Assembly (NCBI GenBank): GCA_004298915.1
Contig: SCTE01000086.1
Coordinates: 1-7,095 of the forward strand
DNA: 7,095 nucleotides
Source of the DNA: Chloroflexota bacterium
Lineage (GTDB): Bacteria; Chloroflexota; Limnocylindria; Limnocylindrales; CSP1-4
Reading direction: 5' to 3'
Part shown: one piece after another, positions 1 to 5,669 of the stretch
How the letters are laid out: each line of letters opens with the position of its first letter
Position numbering within the stretch: position 1 is the first letter of the stretch
Notes under the pieces: generated by a model
Database searches by the model: none
What the model was told of the DNA's origin: nothing
Seen by the model: only the letters and a program-made list of their open reading frames with translations
Made by a program: the position numbers and the translations under genes

Positions 1-38
1 TCGATCCGCCACCCGTCGACGTTGGTGGCGCGGGTCAC
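1..38 (-). CDS. 5' end of a gene overlapping pgpH, probably ybeY (endoribonuclease/rRNA maturation factor), truncated by the window edge
   Basis: A GTG at 38-36 overlaps the pgpH stop codon (37-35) in a GTGA junction and opens a frame that runs to the window edge. It encodes VTRATNVDGWRI followed by a partial codon. In-frame stops at 95-93 and 92-90, with no ATG or GTG between them and 38, make this GTG the first usable start. There is no clear Shine-Dalgarno, which fits re-initiation by ribosomes finishing pgpH. In many genomes the gene directly after pgpH/yqfF is ybeY, a zinc-dependent endoribonuclease that matures 16S rRNA and takes part in ribosome quality control. That identity is inferred from gene order alone, because twelve residues carry no diagnostic motif. 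The next 3' sequence would settle it. Confidence 0.45.
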   Translation of the reverse strand, partial: MTRATNVDGWRI

Positions 39-2329
39 CCCGCGCTCGCGGGCGGCTTGCGCGATGTGGCCGATCGGCCGGGGCCGCCCTCATCAGGGCC
101 TGTGCTGCTCGCGCCGGCGGCATTGCCCGAATTGTCGGCCTTGCCCGGGCCGCCGCCGGCGGCCGCCCCTCGCGTGGCAGGGGCACCGCTGCCAGCCGCC
201 GCTCGCCGCGCCTCGAGCTCGACGATCTTGCTCTGCGGGTAGGCCACCCGCTGGTGATACATCCCGAGGAGCTGCTGCACGAACGCCTCCTGGATGAGAT
301 CGAGGTCGCGGAAGGTCAGGTCGCACTCGTCGAACTGGCCGTCGGCCATCCGGTCGGCCATGATCCGGGCGACCATGCCCCGGATCGCCGGCTCGTCTCG
401 CGACGTCAGCGATCGAACGGATGCCTCGACACCGTCCGCAAGCATGATCAGCGCCGCCTCACGTGACTGCGGCTTCGGTCCGGAATGGCGGTACCGGCGG
501 ATGTCCACGGCCTCCGCGGCGTGCTTCCCGGCCTCGGTCTCGAGGCCCCCGTACGGTTCGGCGGCGGCTTCCCGTGCCTTGGCATGGAAGAAGCTGATCA
601 TGGCCGTCCCGTGGTGCTGCGGGATGAACGCGATGAGCGCCTTGGGCAGGCGTGCCTCGTAGGCAATGTCGATCCCGTCGGCCACGTGGGCCTTGAGGAG
701 CTGGGCCGATTCCTCCGGGGAGAGCTGGTCATGCAGGTTCTCGCCGCCGGCCTGGTTCTCGATGAAGCCGACCGGGTTCGCGAGCTTGCCGATGTCGTGG
801 TAGTACGCCGCGACACGCGTGAGGAGCGGATCGGCACCGACCGCCTCGGCGGCACGCTCGGCCAGGTTCCCGACCATCAGCGAGTGGTGGTACGTGCCCG
901 GCGTCTCGATGAGCAGGCGCCGGAGCAGCGGCTGCGATGGATTGGCGAGTTCGAGGAGCTGGAACACGGTCAGGATCCCGAACACGTTCCCGAGGACCGC
1001 GAACGTGCCGACCGCCGCTACGGCCGACCCGCCGGCACTGAGTGCGGAGGCCGCGACCAGCTGGATGATCCCCGTCAGGTCGCGCTCGCCGAGGAACGAG
1101 AAGGCGGTCACGACGAGCGCCTGGACCACGAACGCCACGATCCCCGCCTGCAGGAACATCTGGAACCGATCGCCGCGGCGCACGCCGAGGACGCCGGCCA
1201 ACCCGCCGAGGAACACGTAGGTCGACAACTCGAGCGACGGGCCGTTGACGGCCCCGGCCACGACGGCGATCAGGGCCCCGAGCACGATCGCGACCTCCGC
1301 ATCGAGCAGGACAGCGACGAGGATCGGGATGGCTGCCAGCGGCAGGACGAACGGCAGGGCCGCCCGGCCCGCCGTGAGCTGAAGGGCAAAGGTCGAGAAC
1401 AGGAGCAGCATGCTGATCAGGACGAGCACGTTGTTCCGATGCCAGAAATCGCGGCGGAAACGCCAGATCCAGCCAAGGAGCAATGCGACGAGCAGGGCAC
1501 TCAGGACGAACCAGCCGGCGAGGGCGGTCACGTCGGTCGTGGCCTTGTCGAGTCCGAAGGCGGCGAGGACGAGGGCGTCCGCCTCGGTCAGCTTGGTGCC
1601 GCCACGGACCAGAATCTCGCCCTGGAGGTACGTTTCCGTGACCGGCTCGACTGCAGCGGCCTGCCGATCCCGTTCCTGCTGCGTCAGCTCCTGGCTGAAG
1701 GAGCTGTTCGGAACCACGAGCGGGGAGATGAGGTCGGCCGCCAGCCGTCGCTCGGCCTCCGAAAGATCGCCGGCCATCTGCTCCGAGAGGCGCGAGCGGA
1801 CGGTCGCCACCTCCGTGTCACGGAGCTCCGTGCGCTCGGTACTGTCGAGGACGCGGGCCGCCTCGGTCCGGACGGGGATCCAGCGCGAGGCCTCCATGGT
1901 CCGGACGAAGTCCGACGATGGCGATGGCAGGTCGCCGGCGACACGGTCGAGGATCAGCTTCCGCTGGACCTCGATGGTGGCCGGATCGAACGCGGTGTCA
2001 AGGAGTCGCACGGCACTGACGAACGCCTCGCTCTGCGCCGCAGCGATGGCGATGGCCCGCTCGCTGGTGAAGTCGTACTGAGGCGGAACGGCGTCGGCCG
2101 CGGCCTTGCGTGCAGCCGCGGTGAGGGTCGGGCTCTCGTAGGTCATCGCGCGCGGGGCGACGATGTCCGCAGGTACGAGGTCGCCGACCTGGACATCCAC
2201 CCGCTGCGGAGAGAAGTCCGCGCCCAGGATCACCGTCATCGCCACGATCAGGCCGACCGCGGCAACGGCCAGGCGCCCGGCCTCGCGCCGGGTCAGGCGG
2301 ACCGCCTCGTTGCCTCGATGGGCAAGCAC
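35..2329 (-). CDS. pgpH: 7TM-HD family phosphohydrolase, PgpH-like cyclic-di-AMP phosphodiesterase
   Basis: A 764-residue integral membrane protein that should hydrolyse the second messenger c-di-AMP to pApA, as Listeria PgpH does. Layout: an N-terminal membrane anchor (about 17-37), an extracytoplasmic 7TMR-HDED region (about 40-260), seven membrane segments (about 268-460) and a cytoplasmic HD domain (about 475-700). The metal-binding set is complete: H482, H511-D512 (in YYHDIGK), H548, H572-H573 and D632 (in MLADG). The spacing closely matches the Listeria enzyme, so it should be active. Residues 707-764 form a Gly/Ala/Pro/Ser-rich, probably disordered tail that is not part of the usual domain. 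The start is GTG at 2329, one base after the yqeY stop, with GGAG about nine bases upstream inside yqeY, so translation is probably coupled. The gene is flanked by yqeY and probably ybeY. phoH, which often lies between yqeY and this gene, is absent. Confidence 0.95.
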   Translation of the reverse strand: MLAHRGNEAVRLTRREAGRLAVAAVGLIVAMTVILGADFSPQRVDVQVGDLVPADIVAPRAMTYESPTLTAAARKAAADAVPPQYDFTSERAIAIAAAQSEAFVSAVRLLDTAFDPATIEVQRKLILDRVAGDLPSPSSDFVRTMEASRWIPVRTEAARVLDSTERTELRDTEVATVRSRLSEQMAGDLSEAERRLAADLISPLVVPNSSFSQELTQQERDRQAAAVEPVTETYLQGEILVRGGTKLTEADALVLAAFGLDKATTDVTALAGWFVLSALLVALLLGWIWRFRRDFWHRNNVLVLISMLLLFSTFALQLTAGRAALPFVLPLAAIPILVAVLLDAEVAIVLGALIAVVAGAVNGPSLELSTYVFLGGLAGVLGVRRGDRFQMFLQAGIVAFVVQALVVTAFSFLGERDLTGIIQLVAASALSAGGSAVAAVGTFAVLGNVFGILTVFQLLELANPSQPLLRRLLIETPGTYHHSLMVGNLAERAAEAVGADPLLTRVAAYYHDIGKLANPVGFIENQAGGENLHDQLSPEESAQLLKAHVADGIDIAYEARLPKALIAFIPQHHGTAMISFFHAKAREAAAEPYGGLETEAGKHAAEAVDIRRYRHSGPKPQSREAALIMLADGVEASVRSLTSRDEPAIRGMVARIMADRMADGQFDECDLTFRDLDLIQEAFVQQLLGMYHQRVAYPQSKIVELEARRAAAGSGAPATRGAAAGGGPGKADNSGNAAGASSTGPDEGGPGRSATSRKPPASAG

Positions 2330-2330
2330 G

Positions 2331-2852
2331 TCAGTCCGCTCCGCCGGCGGCGTTCCCGTCAGGGTGACCCGAACCGTCGTGTCGAGCGAGATCGACGGCG
2401 GCCAGAGCGCTCGCGACCATCCCGCTCAGCATCCGACCGTCAGCACGCCCGCGGGTCCTCGGGGCCAGCCAGCCCATCACCTTGCCCATGTCACGCGGCG
2501 ACGTCGCGCCCGTCGCGGCCACGCCCTCGCTGACCAGCGCTGCGAGTTCAGCCTCCGAGAGGGGCTGCGGCAGGAATTCGGCGAGGATCTCGATCTCGGC
2601 CACTTCCTTGGCGGCGAGATCGGGTCGGCCGCCCTTCTCGAACGCCTCGACGCTCTCACGGCGGGTCTTGACCTCACGGGCCAGGATGACCGCGATCTCG
2701 TCCTCGGCGTACGCCCGCCGATCGCGCTTCTCGGCGTTGTAGATGGCGTTCTCCGCCAGCCGAAGGGTGTCGCGGCGCAGCGCATCACCCGACCGCATGG
2801 CGGCGGTCGTCTCGGCGCGGAGCCGATCTCGAAGAGTCACCGGAAATGGCAC
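2331..2852 (-). CDS. yqeY: GatB/YqeY domain-containing protein
   Basis: A 173-residue soluble protein of the stand-alone YqeY family, related to the C-terminal tRNA-binding region of the GatB subunit of Asp-tRNA(Asn)/Glu-tRNA(Gln) amidotransferase. The precise cellular role of the stand-alone form is not established. Family signatures are clear: an early helical segment with RRDTLRLAENAI (about 26-37), the RRESVEAFEKGGRPDLAAKE block (64-83), EIEILAEFLPQPLSEAEL (86-103) and DMGKVMGWL followed by GRADGRM (121-141). Residues after about 155 are a short Gly/Asp/Ala-rich extension beyond the usual length of about 150. The start is GTG at 2852. A second in-frame GTG at 2840 gives VTLRDRL, which aligns as well with family N-termini, so the start is uncertain by four residues. 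It lies 123 bases after rpsU and immediately before pgpH. Confidence 0.93.
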   Translation of the reverse strand: MPFPVTLRDRLRAETTAAMRSGDALRRDTLRLAENAIYNAEKRDRRAYAEDEIAVILAREVKTRRESVEAFEKGGRPDLAAKEVAEIEILAEFLPQPLSEAELAALVSEGVAATGATSPRDMGKVMGWLAPRTRGRADGRMLSGMVASALAAVDLARHDGSGHPDGNAAGGAD

Positions 2853-2952
2853 CTCGGGCGGAACACCCTTGGGCGTTCGGCGGGCGCGGCGCTGGTCGTC
2901 GGTGCGATGGGCGCTGGCGGTGCTGGCAACAGCGAGCGCCTGAACCCCGCGC

Positions 2953-2969
2953 GGACGGCCGGGCCGTCC
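2953..2969 (-). other. GC-rich perfect hairpin just after the rpsU stop codon
   Basis: Eight-base arms GGACGGCC and GGCCGTCC flank a single base, so the physical hairpin would be a 6-7 bp stem with a 3-5 nt loop. It begins seven bases after the rpsU TGA. No run of T follows on the minus strand (the next bases are GC-rich), so it is not a canonical intrinsic terminator. It could act as a partial terminator or as a 3'-end stabiliser that lets rpsU mRNA exceed yqeY/pgpH mRNA. In such GC-rich DNA some perfect short palindromes occur by chance. Confidence 0.4.
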
Positions 2970-2975
2970 AGCCGA

Positions 2976-3161
2976 TCAGCCTTGCGGCGTTCGGGCGTTC
3001 TTCTTGCGCTTCGCTTCCTTGCGCTTGCGCTTCACGCTGGGCTTCTCGTAGTGCTCGCGTCGGCGAGCTTCAGCGAGGATGCCCGACTGCTGGATCTTCT
3101 TGTTGAAGCGGCGCAGGGCGCTCTCGAACGTCTCGTTCTCGCCCACTCGGACTTCTGCCAA
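2976..3161 (-). CDS. rpsU: 30S ribosomal protein bS21
   Basis: A 61-residue basic protein of the small ribosomal subunit that acts near the 3' end of 16S rRNA in translation initiation. Read from the TTG at 3161 it begins (M)AEVRVGENETFESALRRF, the standard bS21 N-terminus. The conserved core FNKKIQQSGILAEARRRE (19-36) and HYEKPSVKRKRKEAKRKK (37-54) follow. The open frame continues 44 codons upstream (to 3293), but that extension reads as Arg/Pro-rich noise, runs back across the putative promoter, and would bypass the strong GGAGGAGGTG at 3179-3170. An alternative ATG at 3194 would add 11 residues (MTSVAGGGESG) not seen in the family, so the TTG is preferred. It is the first gene of a probable operon with yqeY and pgpH. 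Confidence 0.95.
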   Translation of the reverse strand: MAEVRVGENETFESALRRFNKKIQQSGILAEARRREHYEKPSVKRKRKEAKRKKNARTPQG

Positions 3162-3169
3162 TCCGGATT

Positions 3170-3179
3170 CACCTCCTCC
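3170..3179 (-). promoter_or_regulatory. Shine-Dalgarno of rpsU that fixes the TTG start
   Basis: GGAGGAGGTG on the minus strand is nearly fully complementary to the 16S rRNA 3' end and ends eight bases before the TTG at 3161. The ten bases from 3160 to 3169, which include the start codon edge, form a perfect palindrome (AATCCGGATT). A strong site paired with a weak TTG start is a plausible way to set bS21 output. Confidence 0.85.
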
Positions 3180-3220
3180 GGCCACGCTCGTCATCGCCGT
3201 CCGGGGTCGCGGCCGACCGA

Positions 3221-3256
3221 TCCGAACGGGGCGCCGACCCTGAGGGCAGGTTCGGA
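3221..3256 (-). promoter_or_regulatory. Possible stem-loop in the rpsU 5' leader
   Basis: On the minus strand the arms TCCGAAC (3256-3250) and GTTCGGA (3227-3221) are perfectly complementary over seven base pairs and enclose a 22-nt loop. The loop contains a smaller potential CCTG/CAGG hairpin and a GGCGCC palindrome. The element falls in the predicted leader between the promoter and the ribosome-binding site. It does not cover the Shine-Dalgarno. Its function is unknown; ribosomal protein genes often have structured autoregulatory leaders, but I do not recognise this as a known class. Confidence 0.3.
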
Positions 3257-3264
3257 GCCGCCGG

Positions 3265-3293
3265 AGTGTGGCACACGACGTCGGAGGGGTCAA
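3265..3293 (-). promoter_or_regulatory. Predicted sigma-70-type promoter of the rpsU operon
   Basis: On the minus strand, TTGACC (3293-3288; five of six to TTGACA) is followed after exactly 17 bases by CACACT (3270-3265; three of six to TATAAT, keeping A2, A4 and T6). Transcription would start near 3258, leaving a leader of about 97 nt before rpsU. The -10 lies inside the perfect odd palindrome GTGTG-G-CACAC (3266-3276), which might be an operator. The -35 is good and the -10 is weak, so this is a prediction from hexamers only. Confidence 0.55.
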
Positions 3294-3326
3294 ACATCCT
3301 CACTCACGCGGCACCGGTCCGCTCGC

Positions 3327-3332
3327 TAGGAT
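3327..3332 (+). promoter_or_regulatory. TAGGAT upstream of the VOC gene: -10 box of a leaderless transcript or ribosome-binding site
   Basis: TAGGAT ends six bases before the ATG at 3339. It fits a TANNNT-type -10 element whose transcript would begin at or next to the start codon, a leaderless design common in high-GC bacteria. The embedded AGGA (3328-3331), seven bases from the ATG, would instead be an acceptable Shine-Dalgarno. No convincing -35 is visible at the expected distance. The sequence cannot decide between the two readings. Confidence 0.35.
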
Positions 3333-3338
3333 GCGGCC

Positions 3339-3692
3339 ATGCTCAAGGTGGGCTCGATCGTGATCCGGGTGTCTGACCTCGCGCGCCAGACCGCGTTCTG
3401 GACGGCTGCCCTCGGGTACCTCGCCCGGGAGCCGGACTCGGACGACTTCCGGCTCCTGTACCCCCCGTCGGGGCGGGGTCCGAACGTCTCGCTCGACATG
3501 CACCACTCGGAGGCCCCGGTCCCGCCGCGGATCCACCTGGACCTGTATGCCGACGACCAGGCCGCCGAGGTCCAGCGCCTCATTGCCCTCGGCGCCACCG
3601 AAGTTCCCTGGGACAAGCGTCCAGCCGATGCCGACTACGTGATCCTGGCCGACCCCGAAGGCAATCGCTTCTGCGTGATCGACGCCGGCTAG
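3339..3692 (+). CDS. VOC superfamily (glyoxalase/bleomycin resistance-like) protein
   Basis: A 117-residue single-module protein of the vicinal-oxygen-chelate fold, resembling the Glyoxalase_6-like group. Visible landmarks are the opening strand and helix VGSIVIRVSDLARQTAFWTAALGY (about 4-27), the central RIHLDLYADD strand, the helix AAEVQRLIALGATEV, and the closing DYVILADPEGNRFCVID block. The usual metal-ligand His in the first strand is absent (SIVIRV). The position often occupied by a ligand Glu in the last strand reads FCVI. A His remains in RIHLDL. A classical glyoxalase I metal site is therefore incomplete and the substrate is unknown; ligand binding or another VOC chemistry is possible. 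VOC proteins of this size usually dimerise. The gene stands alone, divergent from rpsU and convergent with the membrane gene ending at 3733. Confidence 0.88.
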   Translation: MLKVGSIVIRVSDLARQTAFWTAALGYLAREPDSDDFRLLYPPSGRGPNVSLDMHHSEAPVPPRIHLDLYADDQAAEVQRLIALGATEVPWDKRPADADYVILADPEGNRFCVIDAG

Positions 3693-3703
3693 CGGGGTTG
3701 GCG

Positions 3704-3719
3704 CGGGCTGCGCCGCCCG
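3704..3719. terminator. Weak hairpin between convergent genes, possible bidirectional terminator
   Basis: CGGGC and GCCCG form a perfect 5-bp stem with a six-base loop in the 40-base gap between the VOC stop and the stop of the 109-residue membrane protein gene. No T-run flanks it on either strand, so a classical intrinsic terminator is not supported. The position between two convergent ends is the main argument for it. Confidence 0.22.
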
Positions 3720-3732
3720 GGAATCGGGACGA

Positions 3733-4062
3733 TCACCACGGCACCCGCTCGTGCAGGACGACAAGCCAGACGAGATCGGCCGCCGCGATCGCCGCCCAAG
3801 TCCCGACGATCAGGGTCGGCCGGCGCAGGAAGCACTTGGACCAGGACACGCCGAGGGTGATGGACTTCGCGTAGAGGACGACCGCGACGATCGCTACGAC
3901 AAGTACGAAGATCGCCGGTGACAAGGCCCAGGCGATGAGGCCGACGGTGCCCATCCGGCAGAACGTGAACGCGAGGTGCTCGTACTTCTCCGCCGGGGTC
4001 CGGGGCGGACGGACGTAGGACGCGGGCCCGACCTGCGCGGCCGGGCTGACCGGACCTGTCAC
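3733..4062 (-). CDS. Small membrane protein of unknown function, translationally coupled to the radical SAM gene
   Basis: A 109-residue protein I cannot assign to a named family. The start is GTG at 4062, which overlaps the radical SAM stop in a GTGA junction. The frame stays open upstream to 4344, but those 94 codons lie inside the radical SAM gene and read as Arg/Pro-rich shadow sequence. Residues 1-36 are hydrophilic and contain a YVRPPRTPAEKYEHLAF segment. Residues 38-64 (MGTVGLIAWALSP, then a Val/Ile/Ala-rich run) form one long or two short membrane segments. A loop with SWSKCFLRRP (73-82) follows, then a last membrane segment (83-103) and a short HERVPW tail. It contains two cysteines, C35 and C77. 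Tight coupling suggests it works with the radical SAM protein, for example as a membrane anchor or partner; that is inference. Confidence 0.8.
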   Translation of the reverse strand: MTGPVSPAAQVGPASYVRPPRTPAEKYEHLAFTFCRMGTVGLIAWALSPAIFVLVVAIVAVVLYAKSITLGVSWSKCFLRRPTLIVGTWAAIAAADLVWLVVLHERVPW

Positions 4063-5624
4063 GACGGCAGCCCGGCGACGCGTGGCCGGACCTCGTCGAG
4101 GCGGATGAGCTCGCGGGCGGGAACCATCCCGGCCGACGTGTGACGGCGCAGCCCGCCGAACAGCTGGCGGGCGCAGAACGGAACGCGCACGGGGTTCTCC
4201 TCTCCGTTCGTCGAGCCGACATGGACGCAGCACTGCTGGAGCCGTTCGATGTTCAGGGTCCAGGCATCCATGAACGTCTTGATCGAGATGCGCTTGACCC
4301 GGAGCGCGATGTCCTCGACCGCGCCCTCCCGGTCGAAGACCCACTTCCCGAGCGTCTTCACGAACCCGGTCACGCCGAGGTCGCAGGCTTCACAGATCCG
4401 GAGGAGGTGATCGACCATCTCGGGTCGCGACACGAGCGTCGTCTCCGACATCATCCCGACCAGCGCCGTCCACATCGCATCGTCCGGGGCGATGCGGTTC
4501 GACACGAGACCGAGATACTCCTTCAGCTGGTCGATCCCGAGCATCCGGGGCAGCGAGCGCCAGTCACCGCGGTCGCCCTTCACGAAGTAGGTCAGCGACG
4601 AACAGTCCGGATGCGAGCAGGGCAGGGCGATGAAGTCGTCGGGCGCGACACGACCGCCCGTCTGCGCCCCGAGCCCGAGCAGCGTCCCCGTCGTGGTCGC
4701 GCGCCGCATCCGATCGATCTGGTTCGAGCGCCCGGATCCGAACACGGGCTGGAACGCGACGCCGGCGATGAAATCGGTCCCGAGCGCGTATTCCGCGATC
4801 GCCCCGACCTCGCGGTCGTTGACGCCTTCGGCGACGGCCACGGCCAGGGTCGTGAAGACGTGTCGATCGGCGAGGCGGCGGATCGCCTCGGCCTTGACGT
4901 CGCGGAGGTCCTCGCCGCGGTGGTACAGATGCGACTCCAGTTCGAAGCCGTCGAACTGGAGATAGACCTCGAGGCGGCCGCGCAGCCGTCCGAGCGCGTC
5001 GGCGAAGACCGTGTCCTTCGCGATCCGGATGCCGTTCGTGTTGAGGATGACCCGCACGACGTTCCGCTCGGTAGCCGCCTCGATGATCTCGAGGATCTCG
5101 GGATGGACGGTCGGCTCCCCACCGGAGAGCATGAGCACGTCGACCCGGCCGCCCTCCCGGGCGATCGCGGATTCGAGGGACCGGATGATATGCGGGAGCC
5201 GGGCGAACTTGCCGACGCCCGGCGCCGAGCCGGCGAAACACGTCGGGCACTCGAGATTGCAGTTCTCGGTGACGTCGATCAGGAGCACGCACGAGTGCTG
5301 CGTCTGGAGGTCGCCGAGGCCGTCCATGTAGCCCATCGGGATGGGGAGGGCGTTGCCGACCGTGTCCGGGATGATCTCGCGAGTCGGCGTGCGCCATTGC
5401 TGGAGGTACTCCCAGAGGGCGTGATCCTCCTCGTACATGCTCATCAGCGTCCCGTGGCCGCGGCGACACGTCCGCCGAAGGTAGACGTGCCCGTCCATCG
5501 AGACGAGGTTGCCCTGGAGGATGTCGGTCTCGTAGTCGATCTCGCGATCGGGATCGTCGGTGAAGCACTGGCCGCACACCGTGAGCACCATCCGGAGCGG
5601 CGTGTAGGGTCGAAGGTCAAGCAT
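4059..5624 (-). CDS. Radical SAM protein of the COG1964 / tetraether-lipid-synthase (Tes)-like family
   Basis: A 521-residue radical S-adenosylmethionine enzyme. The signature is C122-x3-C126-x2-C129 (ENCNLECPTCF), with the SAM-binding GGEP motif at 168-171 and NTNG at 195-198. An N-terminal metal-binding region has C17-x2-C20 and C53-x3-H57 (CRRGHG). Further cysteines lie at C336/C341 (PCSHPDC), C411/C414, C465-C466 and C484 (VPFCAR). The C-terminal block FMDAWTLNIERLQQCCVH plus PFCAR is typical of COG1964, the family of archaeal Tes, which joins lipid tails by C-C bonds and carries auxiliary Fe-S clusters and a rubredoxin-like iron. Bacterial members are mostly uncharacterised, so the substrate here is unknown; a hydrophobic or lipid target is inferred from family and neighbours. 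ATG at 5624 is preferred over ATG at 5648 because AGGGAG lies seven bases upstream of it. The gene overlaps the next by GTGA. Confidence 0.88.
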   Translation of the reverse strand: MLDLRPYTPLRMVLTVCGQCFTDDPDREIDYETDILQGNLVSMDGHVYLRRTCRRGHGTLMSMYEEDHALWEYLQQWRTPTREIIPDTVGNALPIPMGYMDGLGDLQTQHSCVLLIDVTENCNLECPTCFAGSAPGVGKFARLPHIIRSLESAIAREGGRVDVLMLSGGEPTVHPEILEIIEAATERNVVRVILNTNGIRIAKDTVFADALGRLRGRLEVYLQFDGFELESHLYHRGEDLRDVKAEAIRRLADRHVFTTLAVAVAEGVNDREVGAIAEYALGTDFIAGVAFQPVFGSGRSNQIDRMRRATTTGTLLGLGAQTGGRVAPDDFIALPCSHPDCSSLTYFVKGDRGDWRSLPRMLGIDQLKEYLGLVSNRIAPDDAMWTALVGMMSETTLVSRPEMVDHLLRICEACDLGVTGFVKTLGKWVFDREGAVEDIALRVKRISIKTFMDAWTLNIERLQQCCVHVGSTNGEENPVRVPFCARQLFGGLRRHTSAGMVPARELIRLDEVRPRVAGLPS

Positions 5625-5631
5625 CGAGTGG

Positions 5632-5637
5632 CTCCCT
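5632..5637 (-). promoter_or_regulatory. Shine-Dalgarno deciding the radical SAM start
   Basis: AGGGAG on the minus strand is seven bases before the ATG at 5624. The alternative upstream ATG at 5648 has no comparable site and would add eight residues (MPRSGSHS) that look non-conserved. The site lies in the 45-base gap after the 168-residue membrane protein gene. Confidence 0.6.
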
Positions 5638-5669
5638 GATCGGGGCATCGAGCAGGCCCGCGCTCGGCA

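Noticed and set aside
485..2533. 682-codon open frame on the plus strand opposite pgpH
   Set aside because: It is a GC-rich antisense shadow: the translation is Arg/Gly/Glu/Asp-rich without domain motifs, while the opposite strand encodes a complete, motif-bearing PgpH.
3162..3293. 44-codon N-terminal extension of bS21
   Set aside because: It spans the predicted promoter and leader, is not like any bS21 N-terminus, and ignores the strong Shine-Dalgarno in front of TTG 3161.
2163..3329. 388-codon plus-strand frame crossing pgpH, yqeY and rpsU
   Set aside because: It runs antisense through three recognisable genes and an intergenic promoter, and its translation is compositionally random.
3300..3764. 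154-codon minus-strand frame opposite the VOC gene
   Set aside because: The plus strand has an intact VOC protein with family motifs; the minus frame has none and extends into the neighbouring gene.
4063..4344. 94-codon N-terminal extension of the small membrane protein
   Set aside because: It lies wholly inside the radical SAM gene in another frame, and the GTGA junction gives a much better start.
4140..5639. 499-codon open frame on the plus strand opposite the radical SAM gene
   Set aside because: Antisense shadow of high-GC coding DNA, with low-complexity charged translation and no family motif; the minus strand carries all radical SAM signatures.
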